A stretch of DNA of 25,315 nt from a virus: positions 1 through 25,315 of the IMG/VR virus record IMGVR_UViG_3300035070_000507; one strand, written 5' to 3'. The translations under genes and the position numbers were made by a program. Within the stretch, counting starts at the first letter, position 1, and each line of letters opens with the position of its first letter. Under the pieces are notes generated by a model. That model had not been told where the DNA came from. It saw only the letters and a list, made by a program, of their open reading frames with translations, and searched no databases. This document shows, in pieces, positions 13,049 through 20,011 of the stretch.

Positions 13049-13504
13049 TTAAAACAAAACAAACTCTTGTTCTTTTAAGTAGTTATCTGTATCGAAGTAT
13101 ATCCACTCATTAGAAACATTTATTCTTTCTATACCGTATTGAATAAGACCTCTAATTAGTTTAAGCCTTTTAGCCTTATTAATACATTTAAACTTTATGG
13201 ATTTACCAACTCTATGCCCACTATTAGATGGTATAGCTATCTTATCACCATAAGTCTTACTTACATATCCTCTCAATATAAAACCTGAGAGCCTTTCTTT
13301 TCTAAACACCTCATCCAATATGAATACTGGTTCACTCTCCATAAAGTATTTACCACTACCTAACTTATCAGGACTATCAAACATACTCCATTTAAGTACT
13401 GCTAAACCTTCACAATCCATTTCCTCAGTATAGGTATCTGTATATTCTACCCTGTGTAAAGAGAAACTTTCCTTCTTGCGTTTATGTACCTTTCTCAAAG
13501 ACAT
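13049..13504 (-). CDS. M15-peptidase-like protein lacking two zinc ligands (probable pseudoenzyme)
   Basis: The 151-aa protein keeps the layout of phage M15_3 peptidases: MFDSPDKLGSGKYF (41-54), then SGHRVGKSIKF (95-105), LKLIRGLIQYGIERINV (114-130) and EWIYFDTDNY. It can be aligned with the lysis peptidase at 14528..14854 with the same 39-residue spacing between the first and third ligand positions. Only His97 is kept. The Asp ligand is Lys104 and the last His is Tyr136. It is therefore unlikely to cut peptidoglycan and may bind it or serve another role. It stands alone, between the AT-rich gap and a terminator. The family link is my own motif reading. Confidence 0.65.
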   Translation of the reverse strand: MSLRKVHKRKKESFSLHRVEYTDTYTEEMDCEGLAVLKWSMFDSPDKLGSGKYFMESEPVFILDEVFRKERLSGFILRGYVSKTYGDKIAIPSNSGHRVGKSIKFKCINKAKRLKLIRGLIQYGIERINVSNEWIYFDTDNYLKEQEFVLF

Positions 13505-13848
13505 ATGTAAAGATAATTTTATTATACTTAATAAACAAACTTTTGTTAATAAGTGTATATTTTTTTTATTGAATAGGGGTCAGATATCTTATATTTATTT
13601 TTATACTATAATAGTATTATTTTTAATATAATATTAATTATTATTATTTTTTTATAATTATTTTTATAATAGTGAAGTATTAATAAATTACAAAGTTATA
13701 TATTTTTTTTTAAATAACCTAATAAAATATAATTTATTTTTTAAATGTAATATTAACTACTACTGCTATTATACTAAACAGTGTAAAATATTAAATAAGA
13801 CAATCAGCTAATTAAGTTTATTAGGTAAATCTTAATTAAGAAACAATA
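13505..13848. other. 344-bp extremely AT-rich non-coding region
   Basis: There is no supportable gene. The stretch is dominated by A/T runs (for instance the region 13618-13680), with one GC-richer island (AGGGGTCAG near 13575). It holds a possible -7 box at 13691-13698. A weak inverted pair (TAATTAAG and CTTAATTA, about 13810-13842) could be an inefficient terminator for the holin gene. Near 13527-13546 an AAACAAA/TTTTGTT dyad lies before the M15-like gene. Such low-melting DNA between modules is a candidate replication origin or control region. Confidence 0.5.
13691..13698 (-). promoter_or_regulatory. Possible promoter -7 box (TAACTTTG)
   Basis: The minus strand reads TAACTTTG, identical to the boxes at 10025-10032 and 377-384. 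No TTG is placed 19-21 bases upstream. It would give a leader of about 180 bases before the M15-like gene. Confidence 0.35.
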
Positions 13849-14241
13849 TTATTTATTGATTGTAATATTACCAGCTATCTTTTCAGCACTTCTACCAACT
13901 ACATACCCTCCTATACCTAACTGTAACAAGTTCCAAAACTCATTCTCTAAAGGAGGAATAGGTAAACTAAATAAAGGTGCAATGAATTTAACATAGATAA
14001 CTATAAAACCAAATGCTAACATAAGTATTGGTCTCCAACTTCTTTGTAACCAATTACCACTTGCTTCAGCTAATATAACTTCTGTTTGTAGTTTCTGTAA
14101 TTCTAACTGTTGTTCTTGTAATACCTTGAATATTTCATTCTTGGCTTTTAAGCGTTCTTCTTCAGTAGTGAATAGCTTATCTATTGCATTGCCTATTTCT
14201 TTAATTACACCACCTGTAAACCAATTTAGTATCTTCTTCAT
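13849..14241 (-). CDS. Holin, 3-TM (GTA_holin_3TM-like)
   Basis: The 130-aa protein has an N-terminal amphipathic, coiled segment (about 10-60, rich in Glu/Gln/Leu). WLQRSWRPILMLAFGFIVIYVKF (64-86) is a first membrane helix, then a Pro-rich turn (PIPPLENEFWNL) and a second hydrophobic stretch LLQLGIGGYVVGRSAEKI. The WRP...F...P...lL.lGlGGYv.gRs pattern is that of the GTA-type holin family. Holins form membrane holes that time lysis. It closes the lysis module, after the M15 peptidase and two small hydrophobic proteins. Confidence 0.88.
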   Translation of the reverse strand: MKKILNWFTGGVIKEIGNAIDKLFTTEEERLKAKNEIFKVLQEQQLELQKLQTEVILAEASGNWLQRSWRPILMLAFGFIVIYVKFIAPLFSLPIPPLENEFWNLLQLGIGGYVVGRSAEKIAGNITINK

Positions 14242-14242
14242 A

Positions 14243-14380
14243 TTATTCCCATCTTACTTGTATCTGACCAAAGAATAAAAACAGATTAAATTCTGAATAT
14301 TCAAAAGTTTCATCACGTTCATAATACTGCCACCCTAACATCATTGCGTTAGGTACTAATAAAATTAAGTTTATTTCCAT
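14243..14380 (-). CDS. Small hydrophobic protein, 45 aa, lysis module
   Basis: The frame reads MEINLILLVPNAMMLGWQYY, an acidic middle (ERDETFEYSEFN), then LFLFFGQIQVRWE. The two hydrophobic ends with an acidic centre look like beta or membrane-associated segments. It ends 1 base before the holin ATG, so the two are probably coupled. I recall similar small proteins beside flavobacterial phage lysis genes but no function. It could help membrane disruption. Confidence 0.65.
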   Translation of the reverse strand: MEINLILLVPNAMMLGWQYYERDETFEYSEFNLFLFFGQIQVRWE

Positions 14381-14405
14381 AATCACTTTTAGTTATAACT
14401 ATTAG

Positions 14406-14507
14406 TTAATATATTATTAATACTATTATTAATAACCAACTAAACAACATTAGTAGGTTTGGATATTTAACACAGTCAGTTCTTATTATTGCCCCCATAA
14501 TAAACAT
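14406..14507 (-). CDS. Small membrane protein, 33 aa or longer
   Basis: From the ATG at 14507 the frame reads MFIMGAIIRTDCVKYPNLLM then LFSWLLIIVLIIY, with a C-terminal membrane helix and perhaps another at the start. The frame is open further upstream (LDILRGLFHTV, preceded by a TTG at about 14537), so the real start may be non-ATG and overlap the peptidase end. The polar RTDCVKYPN hinge looks coding. A role in lysis is inferred from position only. Confidence 0.45.
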   Translation of the reverse strand: MFIMGAIIRTDCVKYPNLLMLFSWLLIIVLIIY

Positions 14508-14527
14508 AACTGTATGAAATAATCCTC

Positions 14528-14854
14528 TTAATATGTCCAAACTACCTTATCAGATTTACTTTTATCATCATCAACGTGTATGAATGAACTTGCAATACCT
14601 ATTCTATTAAAGCCAACTCTTATAAGAGCGTTTAAGACAATATATCTTGTACTGCTATCGTTTACTCTTATATCTACTGCAAGTCCTCTTAAATGGCTTG
14701 AATTTGGTTTGCCACCAACACGAGCATTTTGGTCTGCATTTCTGTAAGCAGAATTAATTGTAAAAGGTATATTAGCCAACTCCCTTGCTTTATCTAATTT
14801 AGAAAGAAAGTCAGCATCCATATTATACTCTATTTCTTTGAAGTATTTACTCAC
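14528..14854 (-). CDS. M15-family peptidoglycan peptidase (endolysin)
   Basis: The enzyme should cleave peptide bonds in peptidoglycan, as M15_3 carboxypeptidases/endopeptidases do. Zinc ligands are visible: His54 and Asp61 in SSHLRGLAVDIRV, and His93 in FIHVD. INSAYRNADQN (33-43) is the usual N-terminal block with the conserved Arg. The protein ends VVWTY as is common in phage members. The start is GTG at 14854, which gives the usual KYFKEIEY opening and overlaps the stop of the 49-aa gene; an ATG at 14821 is the alternative. At 108 residues it is compact, a catalytic domain without a cell-wall-binding domain. Confidence 0.92.
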   Translation of the reverse strand: MSKYFKEIEYNMDADFLSKLDKARELANIPFTINSAYRNADQNARVGGKPNSSHLRGLAVDIRVNDSSTRYIVLNALIRVGFNRIGIASSFIHVDDDKSKSDKVVWTY

Positions 14855-14996
14855 TCTTATTTTTTAAGTTAAAAATCTTTAGAACTGTATATGCAATAGA
14901 AACTACTAAAAGCGTTAATTTTAGCCATTGCTCTGCATCAGAGAAACTCACTGTGAAAGTAAGGAAATTTATAAACGCTAATTTTAGGTCTTGCAT
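14847..14996 (-). CDS. Small one-TM protein, 49 aa (holin-like candidate)
   Basis: The frame starts MQDLKLAFINFLTFTVSFSD and has a membrane helix LTLLVVSIAYTVLKIF at about 28-43, followed by a charged tail (LKNKSE). It overlaps the peptidase start by 8 bases. The direct coupling of a small membrane protein to an endolysin suggests a second holin, antiholin or pinholin. The true role is not determined by sequence. Confidence 0.65.
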   Translation of the reverse strand: MQDLKLAFINFLTFTVSFSDAEQWLKLTLLVVSIAYTVLKIFNLKNKSE

Positions 14997-15006
14997 ATCC
15001 ACTTTA

Positions 15007-15351
15007 TTAGAACTTTAGTTCATTGTATTTCAACCCAAAGAAAGAATGTACTCCATCGCCATCAATTTCTTCTGAATAAGATTTCCAACCATACGGATGG
15101 TCTGCTTCTATTAAGTTTCCATCTTCATCGTAAGAATCTTCTAATCTCCAAGCAACATCTAAATGCCATTTGTCAGATAATACTGGTACAGATATTCCTT
15201 CTCCTTGTTCTAAAACAATGTTACCTAATTCTACAATAGAATGTTTATGAGTTGGATATTCTTTTCCGTTCTCGTCTGTTTCAGTACCTAAAGAATCAAT
15301 CTTATCTTGTGCTTGTTCTTTACTGTTAAAAGCGTATTTACCTATGTACAT
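15007..15351 (-). CDS. Conserved structural-module protein, 114 aa, unknown function
   Basis: It begins MYIGKYAFNSKEQAQDKIDSL and has WHLDVAWRLEDSYDEDGN and HPYGWKSYSEEIDGDGVHSF near the C terminus. Phage proteins with the VAW...HPYGWKSY...G.H pattern occur after fiber genes in Bacteroidota phages. They may be virion or adaptor proteins, but nothing is known for certain. It lies between the fiber gene and the lysis genes. A 12-bp direct repeat (TTACTCTTGTTA, 15363-15374 and 15393-15404) fills the gap upstream. Confidence 0.8.
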   Translation of the reverse strand: MYIGKYAFNSKEQAQDKIDSLGTETDENGKEYPTHKHSIVELGNIVLEQGEGISVPVLSDKWHLDVAWRLEDSYDEDGNLIEADHPYGWKSYSEEIDGDGVHSFFGLKYNELKF

Positions 15352-15401
15352 AATTTATTAATTTACTCTTGTTACTTTAATGTGTGTAATTGTTACTCTT
15401 G

Positions 15402-16997
15402 TTATATTGTTGTTAGTTTTTCTAATCCATCATCGGTCAATGCTTCTTTAAATACTACAACGGATTTAACGTTACCGTAGAATCTTTGAGAAGATGTATT
15501 TGCTGATGAAAAATTCAAAACATTTAAACCGACTGGAGTTATTCCGATTGAATCAGTTGCAACCTCCACACCATTTACCCATAATGCAAAGTCATTTAAT
15601 TTATACTTTAATGCTATTTTATTTTGTATGTTTGGGTTTACAACTCCTGTATAATTAAAAATTACTTGATAAGCACCCCCACTTGTTACATTTACATCTA
15701 ATCTACCATTTGTATTATATGCAATAGCAATCTTATCGTTATTAGAGCCACTTGAAATTGAAATCTGTCTTGTACCATCATTAGCTAAAGTTGCTGTCTC
15801 TACATACAAAACACCCTCTGTTGAGTTTATTAAATCACTTGAACCAGAGCTGTTGCATACATCAGCTAAACGTGTTACTGTGCTTCCGCTTGTTGGAATG
15901 TATGAAGTAGCGTAGGATTGTGCTTCAACTTGCGCACCCCATATGTATAGTCCGTCTGTTCCATTAGCTGTAACACTTAATCCACCGTTGTCGCTTAATA
16001 TATAGTAAAAATAAGCATTTGTCGCTGTGGCTATGCAACGATACCACCCATTTCCGTAGTCAATCATTTCAACACTATCAAACGGATTTGTAGAATTATC
16101 AGTTGCAACACCAGTAGATAAATTATAATCTACACCAGCTCCACTACCGTCATAATCTATTAATACAAGATGCTCAAGTTCACCCGCTTTTGCAAAAATT
16201 GAAAAAGTATTTAAACCAGATGCTGGGCTTTGTGGATTCCATTTTATATGCCTATAATTACCACTTAATGTTGGATATATTTTTGAAGCTGTTAAGCTAT
16301 TATCTGGGGACAAAATAATATTACTTACAAGATTTATACTTGATAAAACATATAAGCTAAAATCACTTGAATAAGTCATTAAATTCGTACTCTGTGGCTC
16401 TAACAATAAACTACCACAACCATCTGTGTAATCTATTCTTGGTAAGTCTGTATCGTGTGTTATTTCTATTACTGAGATGTTGTCTATTGAGAAAGCAGTA
16501 CCATTTGTGTTTCTTCCGTAGAATAATAAATCACTTGCACTAGTGGAAGGAGTTACATATATTGAATAACTACCTACACTATATGTGTTAATGCTAATAA
16601 GTCCACTAGCATTTGAGTTAACGTTCATATAGGCAGTACCAGAAGTTATTTCAAAATTAATTTTATAAGTTTTACCAGCTACAAAACCTCCATTTAATAA
16701 AGTTTGTCTTATATATTTTGAGTCTGACAAAAAATCATAATTAGCAGAACCGCCACTAATAGACCAACTTGTTTGCTTTGTCCAATCACTATCAGTAGCA
16801 AAATCTCCATTCTGTACTAAATTACCACTTAATGTCTGAACATTCTCTATAAGCCCTTGTGAGTTTACTCTTGTAGCAGCAGAACCTCTTTGGAAGTCAA
16901 AATCTGCGTTTTCACCTCCTTTAACACTATGTAACTTCCCATCACTATAAGCAGTAGGAGTTGTTATTATACTTGCTTTCTCTAATAAATTGCTCAT
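15402..16997 (-). CDS. Phage fiber/spike protein with carbohydrate-binding-like and LamG-like regions
   Basis: At 531 aa this is the largest surface-protein candidate. The N terminus has FDFQRGSAATRVNSQGLIE (33-51), a recurrent phage spike opening. Next comes a CBM4/9-like block (VQNGDFATDSDWTKQTSWSI, 61-80). A middle module holds LLLEPQSTNL, GWYRCIATAT and GLYIWGAQVE, followed by SYATSYIPTSGSTVTRLAD. The last 150 residues look like a concanavalin A/LamG-type jelly roll, ending VVVFKEALTDDGLEKLTTI. It probably binds host surface polysaccharide or algal-type glycans, on head or tail. Start overlaps the previous gene by 4 bases. Confidence 0.82.
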   Translation of the reverse strand: MSNLLEKASIITTPTAYSDGKLHSVKGGENADFDFQRGSAATRVNSQGLIENVQTLSGNLVQNGDFATDSDWTKQTSWSISGGSANYDFLSDSKYIRQTLLNGGFVAGKTYKINFEITSGTAYMNVNSNASGLISINTYSVGSYSIYVTPSTSASDLLFYGRNTNGTAFSIDNISVIEITHDTDLPRIDYTDGCGSLLLEPQSTNLMTYSSDFSLYVLSSINLVSNIILSPDNSLTASKIYPTLSGNYRHIKWNPQSPASGLNTFSIFAKAGELEHLVLIDYDGSGAGVDYNLSTGVATDNSTNPFDSVEMIDYGNGWYRCIATATNAYFYYILSDNGGLSVTANGTDGLYIWGAQVEAQSYATSYIPTSGSTVTRLADVCNSSGSSDLINSTEGVLYVETATLANDGTRQISISSGSNNDKIAIAYNTNGRLDVNVTSGGAYQVIFNYTGVVNPNIQNKIALKYKLNDFALWVNGVEVATDSIGITPVGLNVLNFSSANTSSQRFYGNVKSVVVFKEALTDDGLEKLTTI

Positions 16998-17188
16998 AGT
17001 TCTATGTTTTCAAAGTCAGTTAATGTTGCAGTTGTGCAAGTTGCATTTTCATAATATGCTGAACGAGATTCCAAAGATTTTAATAAAGATGGTACTTCAC
17101 TTGGAAAAGCTAAATTGTAGTAAATATCTCCCCATCCATCTTCTACAGGACTACCCCACCAACTAACTGCGTATATTTCGTTTGCCAT
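16994..17188 (-). CDS. Small protein, 64 aa, Trp-rich N terminus
   Basis: It starts MANEIYAVSWWGSPVEDGWGDIYYNLAF and continues with a helical, Ser-rich half. The SWWG...GWG.IY block is one I recall from small proteins upstream of fiber genes in Bacteroidota phages. It overlaps the fiber start by 4 bases (ATGA), suggesting a linked structural role such as a fiber-base or chaperone. No function is established. Confidence 0.75.
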   Translation of the reverse strand: MANEIYAVSWWGSPVEDGWGDIYYNLAFPSEVPSLLKSLESRSAYYENATCTTATLTDFENIEL

Positions 17189-17285
17189 TATTTTTTTTCT
17201 TATCTTTGTTAACCTTGTTATAAAATTCAGCTAACTTTATTATGTTAACCTCTTTTGTCTTATATTGTTTTTTTTTACCCTCCAT
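17163..17285 (-). CDS. Lys-rich small peptide, 40 aa
   Basis: The frame reads MEGKKKQYKTKEVNIIKLAE then FYNKVNKDKKKNNGKRNIRS. Its ATG shares a base with the stop of the adaptor gene (TAATG). It overlaps the next gene by 26 bases. A run of nine A in its first codons is notable. It could be a small basic virion or regulatory peptide or merely an A-rich frame; the TAATG junction favours translation. Confidence 0.4.
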   Translation of the reverse strand: MEGKKKQYKTKEVNIIKLAEFYNKVNKDKKKNNGKRNIRS

Positions 17286-17797
17286 TATAAAACCCAACTT
17301 GAAAATTCATCTGCATCTTTATCAGGGTACATATCTCCGTTCTGATTATTAGTATATTCTGGGTATTTAGTACTGTTAAAAGTAATATAGTCTAAGAACC
17401 TTCTTGTGTAAAACTCAGCTCTATCATTTATCTTACTCATCATTCTATCAATGTCAGTAAAATTAACAGAATCAGACTCCTCTCCTCTATGCTTAGATAC
17501 ACCTCCATTATCCACTTTGAACATAGAGAAAGGGAAGTACTCTGATTGAGTAAACCAAATTAACATTGGCTTAATATAAACGTCTCTAAGACTCTTATAA
17601 TCGCTATTAGCAGGTAAGTCTATATCACCTGATATTATTAAAGCCTGTAGCTTATCATATAGTTTACCACCTAAATAGTTCTGTATGTGTATATCTTGAG
17701 CTACCTCAATAAAGTGAATCAGCTTATCAGCATCAGTATTACCACTAATTATTGACTTAGCTTTTAAATCTTGTATTGTTATGAATAATGCTTTCAT
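17285..17797 (-). CDS. Head-tail adaptor/connector protein
   Basis: The 170-aa protein has the helical pattern of adaptor proteins that sit under the portal: FITIQDLKAKSIISGNTDADK (5-25), IEVAQDIHIQNYLGGKLYDKL (30-50) and VYIKPMLIWFTQSEYF (73-88). Such I..e..Q...i...LG..ly..l blocks mark the DUF6712-like and gp6-like adaptors of Bacteroidota phages. It overlaps the portal stop as ATGA, which fits coupled synthesis of portal and adaptor. A non-adaptor structural role is possible. Confidence 0.75.
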   Translation of the reverse strand: MKALFITIQDLKAKSIISGNTDADKLIHFIEVAQDIHIQNYLGGKLYDKLQALIISGDIDLPANSDYKSLRDVYIKPMLIWFTQSEYFPFSMFKVDNGGVSKHRGEESDSVNFTDIDRMMSKINDRAEFYTRRFLDYITFNSTKYPEYTNNQNGDMYPDKDADEFSSWVL

Positions 17798-19560
17798 AGT
17801 CCTAAAGTCTTTCTTATTTTATTTAAAGTACTTCTATAAGCACCTTTATCTGCTCTATCTATCATTCTCTCTCCCATTTCAGATGGATTCTTAGGTTCTT
17901 TTAAGCCATCCCCATAAGCATTAGATGAATCTACTTGCTTACCATCTTTCTTCTTGTAAACTCTTAGTTCCCAATAGTGATGGCAGTTCTTACCACCTTT
18001 ATATTTTAGTAAACTATAGTTCTGTTTTTTATGACCTAACTCCTTGTTTACACCTCTAAAAGACATCATATTAATATCTTCCTTTCTAAATACTATCTTT
18101 CTACCTGTTAACACTTCCATTCTCTTACAGAAATCTCTACTGTTAGGAGACTTTCTCTCTGGCATATAAGCGTATCTAACTTTATATACACCATCATCCT
18201 CAGACGATGCTTTATCAGAATACTTGATTTCAGCCATTTTAACGGACTCATTCTCGTCTTGGTATATCTCACTATGGACAACCTCCCAATCATCGCTTAA
18301 AACCTCTCCTAAGGCTTCTAATTGATTAATCATATCATCACCATCTTCTTCTGTAAAGTCATTACTCTCTTGTGTAGATAATTTCTCTCCTGTTTCCTCT
18401 TCTCTTCTTATCTTAGTTTCAATGTTGTCTAACTCAGTAAACTCTATTGGTTGTAATGTAACGAAGTATAAATCTTGGTAAATCTTGTTAAATTCAAGTA
18501 TCTCTGTTAAACCATAGATAACTCCATCTTGTAAAGGTCTGATAATAACATTGTCCATTAATACAGATGCAGTTCTTAATTCTTCTGCATTGTTACCGAA
18601 TCCTGTGTTATCTTTAATACCTAAAAGAATAGGAGATACAATTCCGTGTCCTAACATAATCTTCTCTCTTGCCTCATCAGATAAGAATTGGTATTGAGCG
18701 TGAGCATCTGGTAAGTGTATAGCCTCTATGTCAGCCTTAGTTTCTGCTGATTCGTTAAATGCGATAATTGCTTTACCACTATTTGAACTACCTGAGAACT
18801 TATCGTTTATCTTACTCTCTATAATTTGCTGAGTCTCTGAATTAGGTACTCCATTGTTAAAGTTTACGAATAAACTTGGTTGTAAACCATTCTGTATATT
18901 TGATATATGGTAGTTAGATACCTCTGATTCTAATTCAGCATATTGTAAACAAGCCTGATAATCAACAGTAGCATAGTAATAGAAACCACTTCTATAAGGT
19001 TTGAATATGTAAAGTTCGTTTACTTGTGATTTAGTACCATTGCTAAAAGTAGGTATTCTCTTAGGTTTATCTGAGTTCTTACAGTCTTTCCAAGATGGAT
19101 GATAGTAATATGCCTTAACCTTACCATCAGTTGCTTTCTCTGCTCTCAACGTCTCCATAGGAAAGTGAGATACCTTTAATATCTTTGTCTTAGCTTTATT
19201 GTAAGTAAGTTGCATAGCACCTTGACCTAATAGCTTGTAATCATTAACAAGTCTCTTAACCTCTCTTGGTCTAAGAAGTTTCTTCATTCTAACATAGTCT
19301 TCTGGAAATAACTCAGAGTTTGTAGACTCTAAACCTCTTCCATAAATCATATCTACAATACCATTTACACACCTACCATTAGTAGGAGAATCAAGATACC
19401 TTTCTATTAAAGTATCAAAGTAATCGTTATTGTTACCAAAGGCTATCCAATCCTTGTTATGTACCTCTTTGATTTCAGGAATCTCATAAGAAGACATATT
19501 AACAACTCTAATACTGTCCTTGTATTCTTTTCTAACTATGTTATTCTTTTTTGAACTCAT
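17794..19560 (-). CDS. Portal protein with extra C-terminal CHHYW domain
   Basis: The dodecameric portal would form the DNA channel at one capsid vertex. The first 450 residues have a portal-like pattern: WIAFGNNNDYFDTLIERYL (38-56), GIVDMIYGRGLES, then KLLGQGAMQLTYNKAKT, and the EKIMLGHGIVSPILLGI block with NTGFGNNAEE after it. Residues about 458-588 form a separate domain with SRDFCKRM, FRKEDI and KGGKNCHHYWELRVY. I recall this module at the C terminus of other Bacteroidota phage structural proteins. Its Cys/His cluster could bind zinc. It overlaps its neighbours by one base (TAATG, 19560) and 4 bases (ATGA). At 588 aa it is longer than typical 400-500 aa portals. Confidence 0.85.
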   Translation of the reverse strand: MSSKKNNIVRKEYKDSIRVVNMSSYEIPEIKEVHNKDWIAFGNNNDYFDTLIERYLDSPTNGRCVNGIVDMIYGRGLESTNSELFPEDYVRMKKLLRPREVKRLVNDYKLLGQGAMQLTYNKAKTKILKVSHFPMETLRAEKATDGKVKAYYYHPSWKDCKNSDKPKRIPTFSNGTKSQVNELYIFKPYRSGFYYYATVDYQACLQYAELESEVSNYHISNIQNGLQPSLFVNFNNGVPNSETQQIIESKINDKFSGSSNSGKAIIAFNESAETKADIEAIHLPDAHAQYQFLSDEAREKIMLGHGIVSPILLGIKDNTGFGNNAEELRTASVLMDNVIIRPLQDGVIYGLTEILEFNKIYQDLYFVTLQPIEFTELDNIETKIRREEETGEKLSTQESNDFTEEDGDDMINQLEALGEVLSDDWEVVHSEIYQDENESVKMAEIKYSDKASSEDDGVYKVRYAYMPERKSPNSRDFCKRMEVLTGRKIVFRKEDINMMSFRGVNKELGHKKQNYSLLKYKGGKNCHHYWELRVYKKKDGKQVDSSNAYGDGLKEPKNPSEMGERMIDRADKGAYRSTLNKIRKTLGL

Positions 19561-19922
19561 TATATTATGTATGTGTTATCATCTACCACGCTATAAGGCT
19601 TGTATATTGTTCCGTTGCCTATTTCGTGCTTATTAGTTAATCTTTCTGTTGCAGTTTGAGACGTAACATATATTTTATCTCTATACCACAATTCATCATT
19701 ATTAGTTATTTCTAAATAATAAGTAGAATCCTCTTCAAGAATAGTTGATTGAAATGTAACTTCTGTAAAGTTAGTAATGTTCGCAAAAGTAGCGTTTGTA
19801 ACACTCTCTTCCTTGCCATCGCCATCCCTTCTAATCTTTAACACAACAGTTCCTGAAAAGTTACTACTTCTCGGTGCTATCGTGATTGTTTGATTTACTG
19901 ATGTTGGTTCTAATATTAACAT
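19560..19922 (-). CDS. Beta-rich small structural protein, 120 aa
   Basis: The sequence is mostly short strands: LEPTSVNQTITIAPRSS, GTVVLKIRRDGDGKEES, and STYYLEITNNDELWYRDKIYV. This pattern predicts an immunoglobulin-like or other small beta sandwich, as found in phage decoration and accessory proteins. It lies between the tail-tube candidate's terminator and the portal gene, and its leader (TTTAGTTATCATAGTATG) nearly equals that of the small terminase gene. I do not know its function. Confidence 0.75.
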   Translation of the reverse strand: MLILEPTSVNQTITIAPRSSNFSGTVVLKIRRDGDGKEESVTNATFANITNFTEVTFQSTILEEDSTYYLEITNNDELWYRDKIYVTSQTATERLTNKHEIGNGTIYKPYSVVDDNTYII

Positions 19923-19961
19923 ACTATGATAACTAAATAATTTATTTTTGTTTTATTTAAT

Positions 19962-19986
19962 AAAAAAACCCCACCGAATGGTAGGG
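19962..19986 (-). terminator. Intrinsic terminator after the tail-tube-like gene
   Basis: The minus strand reads CCCTACC, loop ATTC, GGTGGGG, then T7: seven pairs with one T-G wobble. It should lower expression of the portal and later genes relative to the tail-tube candidate. Confidence 0.88.
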
Positions 19987-20011
19987 CTTAGTTTAAATTA
20001 ATCAGAAGCTA

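Noticed and set aside
13810-13842. Terminator after the holin gene
   Set aside because: The pairing (TAATTAAG with CTTAATTA) is A/T only, has a long loop and no following T-run, so it is too weak to call.
15402-16997. Diversity-generating retroelement target in the fiber gene
   Set aside because: No reverse transcriptase and no template/variable repeat pair was seen in the window.
17268-17276. A9 run on the minus strand as programmed frameshift site
   Set aside because: It lies at the start of a 40-codon peptide, after the adaptor stop. No longer fused product of interest would result.
18108-18293. Minus-strand frame inside the portal gene
   Set aside because: Fully contained out of frame in a strong gene, with no independent support.
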